Origin: Fibrobacter sp.
GTDB lineage: Bacteria > Fibrobacterota > Fibrobacteria > Fibrobacterales > Fibrobacteraceae
Length of the DNA stretch: 5,992 nucleotides
NCBI GenBank assembly: GCA_012841225.1
Contig: DUVD01000075.1
Span: 1-5,992 of the forward strand
Direction: 5' to 3'
The translations under genes were made by a program, and so were the position numbers. Shown here piece after piece: positions 5,628 through 5,992 of this stretch. Each line of letters starts with the position of its first letter. The first letter of the stretch is position 1. The notes beneath the pieces are model-generated. The model ran no database searches, was not told the DNA's origin, and saw only the letters and a program-made list of their open reading frames with translations.

Positions 5628-5992
5628 ATGAAAGTTATAAAAACCGTGGCGTCTCTTAGGCGCACTTTATCGACTTATAATAAAACTGGGAAAAAAATCG
5701 GTTTAGTTCCTACAATGGGGGCTTTGCATGATGGGCACATGAGCCTCGTAGATCAAAGTGTTCGTGAAGCGGATGTAACGATTGTTAGCATTTTTATTAA
5801 TCCAATTCAATTTGGTAAAAATGAAGACCTCGACAAATACCCAAGACGTCTAGAGGCTGACGCCGAACTTGCTCTCAAACACGGTGCCGACTTTATTTTT
5901 GCCCCATCAGCGAGCGAGATGTATCCATCTGCTAACTCTTCAACAATGATCCGCAATGAAGAGCTTGAAGGCCTTTATTGTGGAGCAACTCG
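5628..5992 (+). CDS. panC: Pantothenate synthetase, N-terminal part (cut by window edge)
   Basis: PanC condenses D-pantoate with beta-alanine using ATP, through a pantoyl-adenylate, to make pantothenate, the precursor of coenzyme A. About 121 residues are visible of the family's usual 280 or so; the frame stays open to the right edge. Motifs are 'KIGLVPTMGALHDGHMSLV' (23-41), which holds the HxGH nucleotide-binding signature at 34-37, 'VSIFINPIQFGKNEDLDKYP' (53-72), the family's SIFVNP.QFG.NEDf..YPR block with Ile instead of the common Val/Thr, and 'GLYCGATR' at the end, which normally leads into the PGHF motif. ATG at 5628 is five bases after the kinase stop; AAGGA at 5612-5616 is an acceptable though distant ribosome site. 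It is the third gene of the folK operon. The visible part shows no defect. Confidence 0.96.
   Translation, partial: MKVIKTVASLRRTLSTYNKTGKKIGLVPTMGALHDGHMSLVDQSVREADVTIVSIFINPIQFGKNEDLDKYPRRLEADAELALKHGADFIFAPSASEMYPSANSSTMIRNEELEGLYCGAT

Overview
The window is an ordinary-looking chromosomal segment of a Gram-negative bacterium with roughly 40% GC judged by eye. Three things together suggest a Bdellovibrionota-like or broadly deltaproteobacterial lineage: a Rho factor with a long Lys/Ala/Glu-rich N-terminal extension, a sigma-54 activator with a pseudo-receiver domain, and a folK / deoxynucleoside kinase / panC cluster. This placement is an inference from gene content, not a sequence match. 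No insertion sequence, CRISPR array, tRNA, rRNA or phage gene was seen.

Layout. At the left edge (1-224, plus) lies the C-terminal tail of a TraB/GumN-family protein, cut by the window. It converges on a minus-strand operon read right to left: rho (start at 4279), proC (start at 2401) and a sigma-54-dependent regulator (start at 1593, stop at 241). The gaps inside this operon are 15 and 10 bases, each carrying a Shine-Dalgarno sequence, so co-transcription is very likely. A divergent intergenic region of about 160 bases (4280-4441) separates rho from a plus-strand operon: folK, a deoxynucleoside kinase overlapping folK by one base, and panC, which runs off the right end.

Functions. The minus operon combines transcription termination (Rho), the last step of proline synthesis (ProC) and a sigma-54 activator that looks unable to receive a phosphoryl group at the usual site. 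The plus operon combines folate synthesis (HPPK), salvage of deoxynucleosides and pantothenate synthesis, that is, cofactor and DNA-precursor supply.

Most interesting points. (1) Rho has an extension of roughly 190 residues with five tandem decapeptide units followed by an Asn/Lys/Arg-rich patch, a likely disordered RNA-binding region. (2) The untranslated rho leader is strongly C-over-G biased and U-rich, as expected of a Rho loading site, which fits autogenous attenuation. (3) The sigma-54 activator has a degenerate receiver domain. I found no clear evidence of an entirely new system.
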